Shown: one piece after another, positions 44,893-54,373 of the stretch
Numbering within the stretch: the stretch's first letter is position 1
How the letters are laid out: the number at the start of each line of letters is the position of its first letter
Assembly (NCBI GenBank): GCA_964412195.1
Contig: CAYPNP010000010.1
Location: 62,001-126,000 of the forward strand
Length of the DNA stretch: 64,000 nucleotides
DNA from: CAYPNP01 sp964412195
GTDB lineage: Bacteria > Acidobacteriota > JAAYUB01
Reading direction: 5' to 3'
Notes under the pieces: model-generated
What the model was told of the DNA's origin: nothing
What the model saw: only the letters and a program-made list of their open reading frames with translations
The model's database searches: none
Made by a program: the position numbers and the translations under genes

Positions 44893-46023
44893 TCAAGTGC
44901 GGGCGGCGTTCCGGGGCAGGTCGAGGGTCAGCCGAGCCCCCCCCTCGGGCTCCCAGGCGAATTCGAGGCGGGCCTTCTGGCCGCAGAGCTGCTCCAGCCG
45001 GAGGCGGGTGTTGCGCAGGCCGAGGCCTTCGGCGGGTTGGAGGCCGCCGGTCGGCAGGACAGGGCCGTCGTTGCGGAGGACGATCCGCAGCCGCCCGCCC
45101 GACGCACGCGCATTCAGTTCGATCCGCCCCGGCCCGGTCAGACGGGCAATGCCGTGGGTGATGGCGTTCTCCGCCAGCGGCAGAAGGATCAGACTGGGTA
45201 TCGGGACCTCCATGATCTCCGGGTCGGCCTGGATCCGAACCTCCAGCCGGTCGGCGAAACGCGTCTGCTCGATGTCGAGGTACATGCGGACGGTTTCCAG
45301 CTCCTCGCCCAGCGGCACCATCTGGATCTCCGGCCGGTGCAGGCTCTTCCGCAGCAGCCCGCCGAGCCGGCTTACCACGCGGTCCGCCGCGGGCACGTCC
45401 CGCTGCATCAGGGCGGAGATGGTGTTCAGGGTGTTGAACAAGAAATGGGGTTGGAGCTGCATGGTCAGCACCTGCAGCCGGGTGCGGGCGAGACGCTCCT
45501 CCAGCTGCACCGCCCGCAGCTCCCGGTCGCGGTAGCGGCGGTACAGCTCAAGGGCCCCCGCGATGCCCACCATGAGCGCGTACACCAGGAACGCATAATA
45601 GAAGGAATTCTGAATCAGGTGCGGCAGGACGGTCGGGATCGAGGCATCGGCCAGCTTGTACGAGGCGGCGTAGCGCTCCGCGAAACTGTAGCCGGGGCCG
45701 AGCAGGGGTCCCACCACGGCGTCCGCCGAAAGGAAGAAGAGCTGGTCCAGCAGGACGAAGACCGCCAGCCCCGGCAGGTGCACGAGCACCCCCGCCCACC
45801 ACCGCGGGCCTTCCGGGGGGAAACGCCGGATCAGCCAGATCACCAGCGGCACGAACAGGGCCATGATGTACCAATCCAGGAGCGAGGAGACGAGAACCGG
45901 GGAGAAGCGCATCTGCGGCGCCCGGTTCATCCAGGCCACGTAGGACTGGCTGGTGAACACCAGGGCCATCAGCGCCGGGAATCCCAGGGCCGCCAGCCAC
46001 CGCACCCAGCGTTTCGATCCCAT
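44893..46023 (-). CDS. LytS/YehU-type sensor histidine kinase
   Basis: The 376-residue protein has several N-terminal membrane helices (about 1-165), then a His_kinase domain with QPHFLFNTLNTISAL (H193 the phosphorylated His), and an ATPase domain with LAENAITHGI as the N box and a late GLGLRNTRLRL. It should phosphorylate the LytTR regulator encoded downstream. The start at 46023 has GGAGGGG upstream. The sensed signal is unknown. Confidence 0.95.
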   Translation of the reverse strand: MGSKRWVRWLAALGFPALMALVFTSQSYVAWMNRAPQMRFSPVLVSSLLDWYIMALFVPLVIWLIRRFPPEGPRWWAGVLVHLPGLAVFVLLDQLFFLSADAVVGPLLGPGYSFAERYAASYKLADASIPTVLPHLIQNSFYYAFLVYALMVGIAGALELYRRYRDRELRAVQLEERLARTRLQVLTMQLQPHFLFNTLNTISALMQRDVPAADRVVSRLGGLLRKSLHRPEIQMVPLGEELETVRMYLDIEQTRFADRLEVRIQADPEIMEVPIPSLILLPLAENAITHGIARLTGPGRIELNARASGGRLRIVLRNDGPVLPTGGLQPAEGLGLRNTRLRLEQLCGQKARLEFAWEPEGGARLTLDLPRNAART

Positions 46024-46189
46024 GGCCCCTCCAGCCGGACTGGTATGGCATTATGAAATTTTGATCCACGCGGATAACTCATTGAATCCGCCTGCCGGCC
46101 CAATTGTCAAGGAGTTTGTGACGAGCCGCCCGATGCTCTTGATCTCCGCGGGCAAAGCGCGTAGGATGCCCTTTTTGCGAGGAATCCCC

Positions 46190-46927
46190 ATGGAGACGAT
46201 GCCCCCCGGAAACGCTTCCTCCCTGCCCCGCCTTCCCCATCCGCCCCGGGCGCGGCGGGCCTGGGCCGTCGTCGGACTCACCCTGCTGGCCCTGCTGGCG
46301 TGGCCGGCAGAGGCCGTGCTGGCCCTCCGCTTCGTCGATCCGCCCTGCACGGTGATGATGCTGTACAAGTCCGCCGGCGAGCTGCTCCGGGGGAAGAGCC
46401 CGGCGTGGCGCCACCAGAACGTCGCCCGCCGCCAGGTGGCCCCGGCCCTATACCAGGCGGTCATCGCCGCCGAGGACCAGCGCTTCTTCGACCACCACGG
46501 CTTCGATCTCGTCGAAATCCAGAAGGCGCGGGAAAAGCACGAGCGCCGGCCGAAGCGGCCCCTGCGCGGAGCGTCCACCCTCACCCAGCAGGTCGCCAAG
46601 AACCTGTTCCTGCCCCCCTGGCGCAGCTTTATCCGGAAGGGCCTGGAAGCCTATTTGACCCTCTGGATCGAGCTGCTGTGGCCGAAGTCCCGGATCCTGG
46701 AAGTCTACGCCAACATCGTCGAGTTCGCCCCCGGCGTCTACGGCGCGCAGGCGGCCGCCCGGCACCACTTCCACAAGGACGCCCGCCGCCTGACGCCGCA
46801 GGAGGCCGCCCTGCTGGCGGCGGTCCTGCCCAATCCCGAACGCTGGAGCGCCAGCCGCCCCACGCCCTACATCCGCCAGCGGGCCCGGTGGATCCTCGGC
46901 CAGATGGCGCCGCTGCCGAAAAAGTGA
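46190..46927 (+). CDS. mtgA: Monofunctional peptidoglycan transglycosylase
   Basis: MtgA polymerises lipid II into glycan strands at the inner membrane. The 245-residue product has one N-terminal anchor (about 25-45) and the GT51 motifs AAEDQRFFDHHGFD (with the catalytic Glu), GASTLTQQVAKNLFL and RKGLEAYLTLWIE. There is no transpeptidase domain. The start at 46190 has GAGGA upstream; longer in-frame starts overlap the divergent kinase gene. Confidence 0.93.
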   Translation: METMPPGNASSLPRLPHPPRARRAWAVVGLTLLALLAWPAEAVLALRFVDPPCTVMMLYKSAGELLRGKSPAWRHQNVARRQVAPALYQAVIAAEDQRFFDHHGFDLVEIQKAREKHERRPKRPLRGASTLTQQVAKNLFLPPWRSFIRKGLEAYLTLWIELLWPKSRILEVYANIVEFAPGVYGAQAAARHHFHKDARRLTPQEAALLAAVLPNPERWSASRPTPYIRQRARWILGQMAPLPKK

Positions 46928-46929
46928 GG

Positions 46930-47176
46930 GGAATTGCGGATTGCGGATTGCGAATTGCGGATTGAATCCCTTTCGTGTGGTTGGTGTGGTTCGTGGTTGA
47001 TTTCGGATTGCGGATTGCGGATTGCGGATTAGAGGCCGGCTCTGCAAACTCTGTGTTTCTGCGCGGAATTGCCTGATTCGATTCCTATTGTAATTGCGAT
47101 TCCAATCATCGGTTACGACAGGTACGCCAGTTCCTCGATCTCCAATCCGCAATCCGAAATCCGCAATCCGCAATTT
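46930..47176. repeat. GGATTGCGGATTGCG-type repeat region
   Basis: Many copies of GCGGATTGCGGATT, a TTCGTGTGGTTGGTGTGGTT module, ATTGCGATT units and inverted AATCCGCAATCCG copies fill the gap between mtgA and the DUF2807 gene. No gene is present. Confidence 0.8.
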
Positions 47177-47296
47177 CTGCCGATGCACCGATTCACCGTC
47201 CCATGCAACTTTTTCCGTTTCCTGTGCGTTCTTCTTTTCAGACGGACGCGGCCGCCGGCCGATCCGCCGACACCCTGCACTATCCGAGGAGGAATC

Positions 47297-48031
47297 ATGC
47301 GGAAATCGTCCTACCTGTTTCTTCTTGCCCTGATCCTGATGGCGGCGTCGTTTTCGGCCTGCGATCTGACCGCCCTGGCCGGCGTCTCCGGCAGCGGCCC
47401 GGTCGTGCCGAAGGAATACAACCTGTCCGGCTTCGAGGCGGTGGAAGTGTCCCACGCCTTCGACGTGGTCATCGAGCAGGGTGACCGTTTCCAGGTCACC
47501 GTCAAGACCCACGAGAACCTGGTGCAGTACCTCGACGTCAAGGTCGAAGGCGACACCCTGCACGTGGGCTTCAAGGGGCTGCACAGCCTGAACAACACCG
47601 ACGGCGAAGTGTACGTCCGCATGCCCCGGCTTCGTGCGGTGGGCCTGTCCGGCGCATGCGACGCGGAACTGCGGGGCGATTGGAAGTCCGAGAGCTTCTC
47701 CGTTGATCTCTCCGGCGCCAGCGATCTGAAGGGCCAATTGGACGCCGGCGAGGTGAAGCTGGAGTGCTCCGGCGCCAGCAGCCTCACCCTGACCGGCTCC
47801 GCCAACAAAACCGCCATCGATGGATCAGGCGCCAGCAAGTTCCACCTGGACGGCTTCAACGCGGGCGACCTCCACATCGAGCTCAGCGGCGCTTCCCACG
47901 CCACGGTCACGGTCAACGGCCGCCTGGATGCCGACCTGTCGGGCGCCTCGAGCCTGCACTACGGCGGCAACCCGACGCTGGGCTCCACGGACACCTCCGG
48001 CGCCTCCTCGCTGAAGCGGATCAGCAAGTAG
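47297..48031 (+). CDS. DUF2807 (head GIN) lipoprotein
   Basis: The 244-residue product has a lipoprotein-type signal (MRKSSYLFLLALILMAASFSAC, lipobox-like FSAC) and a DUF2807 right-handed beta-helix with repeated LSGAS/CSGASS/GSGASK turns. Members are exported and of unknown function. The ATG has GAGGAGG upstream. Confidence 0.9.
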   Translation: MRKSSYLFLLALILMAASFSACDLTALAGVSGSGPVVPKEYNLSGFEAVEVSHAFDVVIEQGDRFQVTVKTHENLVQYLDVKVEGDTLHVGFKGLHSLNNTDGEVYVRMPRLRAVGLSGACDAELRGDWKSESFSVDLSGASDLKGQLDAGEVKLECSGASSLTLTGSANKTAIDGSGASKFHLDGFNAGDLHIELSGASHATVTVNGRLDADLSGASSLHYGGNPTLGSTDTSGASSLKRISK

Positions 48032-48102
48032 GCGTGTTCCGGCCGAAGGCCGCCAGCCAGGGCACGCGGCCTTCGGCTTCCAATCCTGGCTTCGACCTTT
48101 CC

Positions 48103-48131
48103 GGGCCGGATTCTCCGGCCCTTTCGCTTTT
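48103..48131 (+). terminator. Terminator after the DUF2807 gene
   Basis: An 8-bp stem (GGGCCGGA/TCCGGCCC, loop TTC) precedes TTTCGCTTTT. A second, longer stem (GCCGAAGGCCGC with its complement, 48042-48077) lies just before it. Confidence 0.75.
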
Positions 48132-48239
48132 CCACCGGCTCCTCCCGATATCCTTTCCTGAAACCGCCGCGCCTGAAATATAATCCGAACACCTTCCCCC
48201 AGGCCGACGGCGCTGGGCAAACCGAATGCGGAGGAGCAC

Positions 48240-49004
48240 ATGAAGATCGATTTCAGCGGCAAGGTCGTCCTGGTCACCGGCGCGTCCCGCGGCATCGGCC
48301 GCGCCATCGCCGCCGCATTCGCCGGGTCCGGCGCCCGGGTGGCGGTCCACTACCACGTCAACCGGAAGGCGGCCGAAGAGACGCTGGCCCGCCTGCCCGG
48401 AGGACCCCATGCCGTTTTCCAGGCCGACGTGGCCGATCCGGCCCAGGCGGGGGCCCTGGCTGACCGGGTGGTGAAGGAGATGGGCGGGATCGACGTGCTG
48501 GTGAACAACGCCGGCATCTTCGAGGAACACCCGCCGGCGGATTCGTCCTACGACGAGTGGCAGGCCGCCTGGCGGCGCACCCTGGAGGCCAACCTGGTCG
48601 GGCCGGCCAACCTGTCGTTCTGCGTCGTCCGCCACATGCTCGCGCGGGGCGGCGGCAAGATCGTGAACGTGTCCTCCCGCGGCGCCTTCCGCGGCGAGCC
48701 GGACGCCCCGGCCTACGGCGCCAGCAAGGCCGGGCTGAACTCCTTCAGCCAGTCCATGGCCAAGGCCCTGGCGCCCCGCAACATCCTGGTATACTGCGTG
48801 GCGCCCGGCTGGGTGGAAACCGACATGGCCGCGCCCCACCTGATTGGGGCGCCCGGCGACGCCATCCGGGCGCAGAGCCCGCTCAACCGGGTGGCCGATC
48901 CCATGGAGATCGCCCGAACGGTCGTCTTCCTGGCCGGTCCCGGCACCGACTACCTGACCGGCTGCGTCGTCGACATCAACGGCGCGTCGTACCTGCGGAC
49001 CTGA
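48240..49004 (+). CDS. Short-chain dehydrogenase/reductase (FabG-like)
   Basis: The 254-residue NAD(P)-dependent oxidoreductase has the cofactor motif TGASRGIG, NNAG (residues about 89-92), the catalytic Ser in NVSSRGAF and the YxxxK motif YGASK. The closest general type is 3-oxoacyl-ACP reductase, but no fatty-acid genes are nearby, so the substrate is open. The start has GGAGGAG upstream. Confidence 0.9.
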   Translation: MKIDFSGKVVLVTGASRGIGRAIAAAFAGSGARVAVHYHVNRKAAEETLARLPGGPHAVFQADVADPAQAGALADRVVKEMGGIDVLVNNAGIFEEHPPADSSYDEWQAAWRRTLEANLVGPANLSFCVVRHMLARGGGKIVNVSSRGAFRGEPDAPAYGASKAGLNSFSQSMAKALAPRNILVYCVAPGWVETDMAAPHLIGAPGDAIRAQSPLNRVADPMEIARTVVFLAGPGTDYLTGCVVDINGASYLRT

Positions 49005-49024
49005 TCTGGTGTGCGGTTTCGAAC

Positions 49025-49345
49025 TAGACCACGAAATACACGAAAGATCCCAATCCGCAATCCGAAATCGGGACCACGAACCACACCAACCACACGAAAG
49101 GTTCCAACCTGCCTTCCGCCCGGAAATTCAACACGGATGGACACGGATTGCCAAACCGATTCACACGGATCAATCCAACATGATTGATTCCATGAATAGC
49201 CCGATTGCCAGTGAATAACAGCTACATCCTGGAGCTACCCAAGCTCGATCCGTGTTCATCGGTTTGAGGATCCGTGTCCATCCGTGTTGAATCCCCCTTT
49301 GCGGACTTTGCGCCTTTGCGGTTCAATCCGCAATTCGCAATTCCA
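49025..49345. repeat. Composite repeat region between the SDR and beta-helix genes
   Basis: The left half holds ACCACGAAATACACGAAAG, AATCCGCAATCCG, ACCACGAACCACACCAACCA and ACACGGATGGACACGGATT; the right half holds inverted ATCCGTGTCCATCCGTGT and TTTGCGGAC units. The gap is convergent and has no gene. Confidence 0.8.
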
Positions 49346-49420
49346 AAGCGGTGATTCGGCGCGACTGATGCCGCCTCAAAACCTGGAGCTTGCCGGGCGC
49401 CTCGTCACCGTACTCCAAAG

Positions 49421-50440
49421 TCACGGCACCGCGACGCCGTTGGAGTTGTAGCAACCGAACCGGATCAGCGTGCCGAAGATGGATGCACTTCCATCCAGGA
49501 GGCAGCAGAAGAACTTCACCGTGTGGTCAGTCGCGTCGCTGCTGTAGTAAGCATTGTAGCCTGCGGACGCCGAAACCGCCTGGAGGGAAGAATTGAATCC
49601 TTGAAAAACAGTCGTTCCATTGATCAGGATACAGGAGGCGGACCGGTTGGCCATTTGGTTGACGACCCCGATCACGGTGTCGCGGATCATCACCGTGGAG
49701 GAGCCTATCATCGCGATACCGGTGACGTTGTTTTCAAACGACGGATTGATCATGGCGATGGTGGCGTGCGCCAGGGTCAAGTTCGCGTTATCCACGTGGA
49801 CAGCCGTGTTCAGCTTGGATCCGGAATCGTGCCGGAAAAGCAAGTTGCGGCCTGACACCACGCTGTCTCCGAGATTTAAAAGTACATTCGTTCCGGATGT
49901 CCCGCTTAATTCGAGAGCCAAGCCGCTGAGATCCACATCCGAACTGTGATCGATCCTGAGGACATAGTTCCCGGCGGCTCCATTGGCTTCGTTTCTCAGC
50001 GTGAGATCCCGCAAGGAAACCCCGGACCGAAGTGGACAATACGCCAAAGTTGTCCCGCTTCCCCCAGGGCCGCGAACGATCTTGCTCGCCAGGTGGCCGT
50101 AGCCCTGCACGGTGGTGTAATCGGGGAGGACAATATCTTCCCCGACCTGATATACCCCGGGGGTGATGAGGATCACGAAACGATGGGTGGAATCTGGGGC
50201 TTGCGCCACCACCCACTCGGCGGCGTCGACCGGATTGGTGAAATCGCCCCCCTGGGCGGCCACCACGACCACCGTCTCCAGGTCGTAGTTGGCGACATCA
50301 AGATTGCCGGCCACGATGTTGGCCAGAAGCACGGTGTCCGCGGCGTTCACCGCCTGATCGGCGTTGACGTCCGCACGGTTTCCGGCCGCCAGCGGAATGA
50401 CGAACAGGACGGCGATCAGACAGAGAAGAATCCCCCTCAT
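49421..50440 (-). CDS. Secreted beta-helix protein with dockerin-type calcium loop (paralogue 2)
   Basis: The 339-residue product has a signal peptide (about 1-20), the dockerin-type loop ADVNADQAVNAAD, the shared block NYDLETVVVVAAQGGDFT, a beta-helix-like body and the C-terminal FGCYNSNGVAVP. Architecture and ends match the 28255 and 50701 products. The ATG at 50440 has GGAGGTG upstream. It is separated by 260 bases from the next paralogue on the same strand. Confidence 0.82.
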   Translation of the reverse strand: MRGILLCLIAVLFVIPLAAGNRADVNADQAVNAADTVLLANIVAGNLDVANYDLETVVVVAAQGGDFTNPVDAAEWVVAQAPDSTHRFVILITPGVYQVGEDIVLPDYTTVQGYGHLASKIVRGPGGSGTTLAYCPLRSGVSLRDLTLRNEANGAAGNYVLRIDHSSDVDLSGLALELSGTSGTNVLLNLGDSVVSGRNLLFRHDSGSKLNTAVHVDNANLTLAHATIAMINPSFENNVTGIAMIGSSTVMIRDTVIGVVNQMANRSASCILINGTTVFQGFNSSLQAVSASAGYNAYYSSDATDHTVKFFCCLLDGSASIFGTLIRFGCYNSNGVAVP

Positions 50441-50700
50441 GAGGCACCTCCGAATCGGAAATTGAATCTCAATATTGTTAATATTCTATCACAAGCACCC
50501 GGCCGTGATCGGCCGGGGTGCAGGGGTGCAGCCGGTGAGCAGGAGAATCAAGAATCGCGTTTGTGTCCTGGGTACTGACAAGAGAACATGAAATCCCGCA
50601 TCCCGTCAGTTCAAAGCGGTGATTCGGCGCGCTTGACAGTGCCTGTATTCCACAAGCATGCCTCGCGCCTCATCGACGCACTCCTAGAGGCCGTTCCAGG

Positions 50701-51714
50701 TCATGGCACCGCGACGCCGGTGGAGTCGCAACAGCCGAACCGGATCAGCGTGCCGTGGGTGTAGGCAATTCCATCCAGAAGACAATTAAAGAATTTGGCC
50801 ATGTCACCACCGTTGTAGTACCAATTCTTACCAGGAGCAGCCGATGTGGATCGCAGGGAAGAGTGGAACACCTGCACCATGCTACTGCCGTCCTGGAGAA
50901 TGCCGTTTGCAGACCGCCCCTCCGCCTGGTTGGTGACAGATACCGACGAATCCCGGAGGCAGAACGATCCTGAACCGAAGATCGAAAACGCAGCAGTGTC
51001 CGCGGGATTTGAATTATTGAGCATGACGACCTCGCCGTGGGTCATACTCAAGTCCGAATTGTAAGCATGGACACCCGTATTCACAAATGCCCCCGGATCG
51101 TGGTGAAATTGAAGATCATTTCCTGCCACCTCGCTATCGGTGAGGAAGAGAAAATGATTGACTCCTGCCTCGCCGGCAAGTTCCAGAGCAGCACCTTGCA
51201 GTTCCATCTGCGTGCAATGATGGATCTCCAACACGACGTTCTGGAAAGAATCGCCCGATTCATTCCGGAGCGTCAAATCCCGGATGGACACATTGACCGC
51301 TTCCCAGCAATAAACTGTCCTCGGCCCGCTCCCCGAAGCCGGGCCACGGACGATCTGGCTCACCTTTCGACCGTATCCCTGCAAGGTCGTATAACTCGGC
51401 ATGAAGACATCCTCGGAGGTGATGTACTTGCCGGGAGTGATCAAGATAACGAACCGATTGGTGGCACTGGGCACTTGGGCCCCCACCCACTCGGCCGCGT
51501 CGACGGGGCTGGTGAAGTCCCCACCCTGGGCCGCCACCACGACCACCGTCTCCAGGTCATAGTTGGCGACGTCGAGGTTGCCGGCCACGATGTTGGCCAG
51601 GAGCACGGTATCGGCGGCGTTCACCGCCTGGTTGGCGTTGACGTCGGCGCGGTTGCCCGCCGGCACGGGCGCGGCCAATAGGATGACGATCAGGCAGAAA
51701 TAGATCCCCCGCAT
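50701..51714 (-). CDS. Secreted beta-helix protein with dockerin-type calcium loop (paralogue 3)
   Basis: The 337-residue product has a signal peptide (about 1-20), the loop ADVNANQAVNAAD, then NYDLETVVVVAAQGGDFT, a strand-rich body and the C-terminal FGCCDSTGVAVP. It and the 49421 product are near-tandem duplicates, most alike at the two ends and divergent in the middle. The start at 51714 has GAGGTG upstream; longer in-frame starts do not give a signal peptide. Confidence 0.82.
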   Translation of the reverse strand: MRGIYFCLIVILLAAPVPAGNRADVNANQAVNAADTVLLANIVAGNLDVANYDLETVVVVAAQGGDFTSPVDAAEWVGAQVPSATNRFVILITPGKYITSEDVFMPSYTTLQGYGRKVSQIVRGPASGSGPRTVYCWEAVNVSIRDLTLRNESGDSFQNVVLEIHHCTQMELQGAALELAGEAGVNHFLFLTDSEVAGNDLQFHHDPGAFVNTGVHAYNSDLSMTHGEVVMLNNSNPADTAAFSIFGSGSFCLRDSSVSVTNQAEGRSANGILQDGSSMVQVFHSSLRSTSAAPGKNWYYNGGDMAKFFNCLLDGIAYTHGTLIRFGCCDSTGVAVP

Positions 51715-51871
51715 GAGACACCTCTGGAATTCATTCGCCTGCAGTTGTTTGAAGTCATGGTAACCGACCGCTCCGAAACAAGTCAATCCGGATTCCCCCT
51801 TGCGTTCTCCGGCCCCTTTGATGAATACTGTGCGCACGGTGCAAGGAACATCTTATCTCGGGGTGGAATCC

Positions 51872-53320
51872 ATGGATTTCCCGATTTTTCATCTCGACCT
51901 GATCGGCAACCGGATGCTGGTGGCCGTCATCGCGACGCTCCACGTGTGGATCAACCACGCGCTGGCGGTGGGCTTCCTCCCCCTGGTGGCGCTGCTGGAG
52001 TTCTACGCCTTCCGCACCCGCGCCGCCGACCCGGCCCGCGCCGAAGCCCTCGACCGGCTGGCCCGGCGGCTCCTGGGAGTCGGCTTCGTCATCACCACCT
52101 CCGTCGGCGCGCTGACCGGCGTCGGGATCTGGTTCGCCGCCTCCCTGGCCAATCCGGCCGCGCTGGGCAGCCTGATCCGCGTCTTCTACGGCGCCTGGTT
52201 CACCGAGTGGATCGTCTTCGTCCTCGAGGTGGTCTTCATCATGGCCTGGTACCTCCTCTGGGAGAAGTCCGCCGCCTCGGAACAGGCCAAGCGGCGGCAC
52301 ATCCAGGCCGGCGGGCTGCTGGCGCTCTTCTCCTGGCTGACCATGGCCATCATCGTGGCCATCCTCGGCTTCCAGATGGACCCCGGCAGCTGGCTGCAGC
52401 GCCGCTCCTTCCTGAGCGGCTTCGCCAACCCGCTCTACATCCCGCAGCTCTACTTCCGCACGGCCCTGGCCATGGCCATGGGCGGCGCCTTCGCCCTCCT
52501 CCTGACGCCGTTCTTCCTGCGCCGGGACGACCCCGCCCGCCCCGCGGCCCTGCGGTGCGTGGCGCTCTGGATGCTGGTCTGGTCGCCGGTGGCGCTGGTC
52601 GGCGGGGTCCTGTACCGGTCCGCCATCCCGGAGGCCCTGACCCCCGCCTTCCCCGTGGCGGTGTCCACCCTCGCTTTCCAGCAGTGGTACGGTTCACTGC
52701 TCACGGTGGTGTTCGGCGCCGCAACCGTCGCCTTCCTCGTGGCCGCCTGGGCGTTCCTGCAGCCGCGGCTCCTGCCCCGGGCCGCGGCCGTGCTGCCCAT
52801 CGTCGCCCTCTTCCTGCTCCTGGGGACGTTCGAGCGGGTACGCGAGTTCGTCCGCAAACCCTTCGTCATCGGCGGGTACATGTACGCCAACGGCCTCCGG
52901 GTCGAGGATTACCCGCTCTACCAGCGGGACGGCCTGCTGCGCCATGCCGCCTACGCCGCCGTGCGCGGCGTCACCCCGGCCAACCGGGTCCTGGCCGGGG
53001 AAGAGGTCTTCCGGCTGGCCTGCAGCCGCTGCCACACCGTGGGCGGGCTGAACTCCGTGGTGACCAAGTTCCGCAACCTGGCCGGACCGGGCGGCGCGCT
53101 GGATGAAGCATTCATCCGAAATTACCTGCCGGGGATGCACAAAGCCTGGTACTTCATGCCGCCCTTCCCGGGCAACGCCGCCGAGCAGGACGCCCTGGCG
53201 GCGTTCATCCTGGAGGCCCACCGGACGCCCATCCGGCCCCGCGCCGACCAGGATGATGGCCTGCCCCCCGGAGCCTCCGCCTGGGCCCAATCCCCCGCCC
53301 CTGGAGGTGCCCAGCCATGA
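51872..53320 (+). CDS. CydA-like oxidase subunit fused to a c-type heme domain
   Basis: The 482-residue membrane protein resembles cytochrome bd subunit I in its N-terminal helices: H24 in TLHVWINH (like CydA H19), and two acidic residues (E112, E119) in a helix comparable to the CydA E99/E107 helix, though one residue closer together. The segment ILGFQMDPGSW recalls the CydA WMQNP block. It lacks the CydA heme-b558 His (YFRTALAM at that place) and the GRQPW quinol motif (VRKPF at about 327-331). A C-terminal CSRCH (384-388) with M429 indicates one c-type heme, so a cytochrome c may be the electron donor. The downstream gene overlaps by ATGA. Confidence 0.78.
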   Translation: MDFPIFHLDLIGNRMLVAVIATLHVWINHALAVGFLPLVALLEFYAFRTRAADPARAEALDRLARRLLGVGFVITTSVGALTGVGIWFAASLANPAALGSLIRVFYGAWFTEWIVFVLEVVFIMAWYLLWEKSAASEQAKRRHIQAGGLLALFSWLTMAIIVAILGFQMDPGSWLQRRSFLSGFANPLYIPQLYFRTALAMAMGGAFALLLTPFFLRRDDPARPAALRCVALWMLVWSPVALVGGVLYRSAIPEALTPAFPVAVSTLAFQQWYGSLLTVVFGAATVAFLVAAWAFLQPRLLPRAAAVLPIVALFLLLGTFERVREFVRKPFVIGGYMYANGLRVEDYPLYQRDGLLRHAAYAAVRGVTPANRVLAGEEVFRLACSRCHTVGGLNSVVTKFRNLAGPGGALDEAFIRNYLPGMHKAWYFMPPFPGNAAEQDALAAFILEAHRTPIRPRADQDDGLPPGASAWAQSPAPGGAQP

Positions 53321-54372
53321 ACATCCTGCCCATCCTCTGCCTCGACGCCGTGACGCCGCGGGACATCCTGCTGCCCCTCCCGCTGCCGGAGTGGCTCCTG
53401 GTCGCCCTGCTGGTCGTTTCCTTCCTGCTGCATATCCTATTCGTGAATCTGATGCTGGGCGGCGCCCTGGTCACCTTCTGGCTGGAGTGGCGGGGCCGGC
53501 GCGAGCCCGCCCTGGACGCCCTGGCCCACGAGGTCGCCCGCACCGTCACCGTGAACAAGAGCCTGGCCGTGGTGCTGGGCGTGGCGCCGCTCCTGTCCAT
53601 CAACGTTTTCTACACCCTGTACTTCTACTCGGCCAACGCCCTGACCGGCCGGGCCTGGATCTCGGTGGTCCCGCTGGTGGCGGGGGCCTTCCTGCTGCTC
53701 TACCTCCACAAATACAGCTGGGAGCGGCTGGCGGCGCGCAAGACCCTCCACCTGGCCATCCTGGGTGCGGCGGTCCTGATCCTGCTGTTCGTACCCCTGA
53801 TCTTCCTGGCCAACATCAACCTCATGCTCTTCCCCGAGCGCTGGGCCGAGGTGCGGGGATTCCTCTCGGCCATGCTGATGCGGAACGTGGTCTTCCGCTA
53901 CCTGCACTTCCTCTGCGCGGTGGTGGCGGTCACGGGATTGTTCCTGTTCGGCTGGATGCGCCGGCCGGCCTACTCCTTCGCGGAGCGCCTGCCCGGGCTG
54001 GACCGGTCCGCGGTGCTCAAGCGGTGGTACGCGCTGGCGTTCTACGCCACCCTGGCGCAACTGGCGCTGGGTCCGCTGAACCTGTTCACCCTGCCGTGGC
54101 ACGGGGTGAACTGGACCATGGCCGGACACATCCTGGGCGGCCTGGCACTGGCGCTGGTGGCGCTCCACTGGATGGCCCGGGAGCTGAAGGGCCCGCCGGA
54201 GCGCCTCGGCCGCCGCTTCGTCCCGATCGCTTTGATCCTCACGGGGACGGTGCTGCTCATGGGCGTGGGCCGGCACCTCTACCGGGCCAACGCCCTGGAG
54301 CCCCACCAGAAGGCGGTCGAGGAGAGCACCCGGCAGCACGCCGACGAGGTGAAACAGTTGTCGGGAAAATAG
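53317..54372 (+). CDS. Second CydA-like membrane subunit
   Basis: The 351-residue protein has about nine helices and no heme c motif. Its helix pattern parallels the upstream subunit: LLHILFVNLMLGGAL (H39), NINLMLFPERW and RYLHFLCAVVAVTG (H197). H197 sits where CydA has the heme-b558 His and where the partner lacks it, while the E99/E107-like helix here has no Glu. I read this as a paralogous subunit of a heterodimeric bd-superfamily complex rather than a classical CydB. Inference only. Confidence 0.65.
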   Translation: MNILPILCLDAVTPRDILLPLPLPEWLLVALLVVSFLLHILFVNLMLGGALVTFWLEWRGRREPALDALAHEVARTVTVNKSLAVVLGVAPLLSINVFYTLYFYSANALTGRAWISVVPLVAGAFLLLYLHKYSWERLAARKTLHLAILGAAVLILLFVPLIFLANINLMLFPERWAEVRGFLSAMLMRNVVFRYLHFLCAVVAVTGLFLFGWMRRPAYSFAERLPGLDRSAVLKRWYALAFYATLAQLALGPLNLFTLPWHGVNWTMAGHILGGLALALVALHWMARELKGPPERLGRRFVPIALILTGTVLLMGVGRHLYRANALEPHQKAVEESTRQHADEVKQLSGK

Positions 54373-54373
54373 A

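Noticed and set aside
53317..54372. Classical CydB subunit
   Set aside because: The helix pattern and His placement track the upstream CydA-like protein more closely than CydB; a profile search would settle it.
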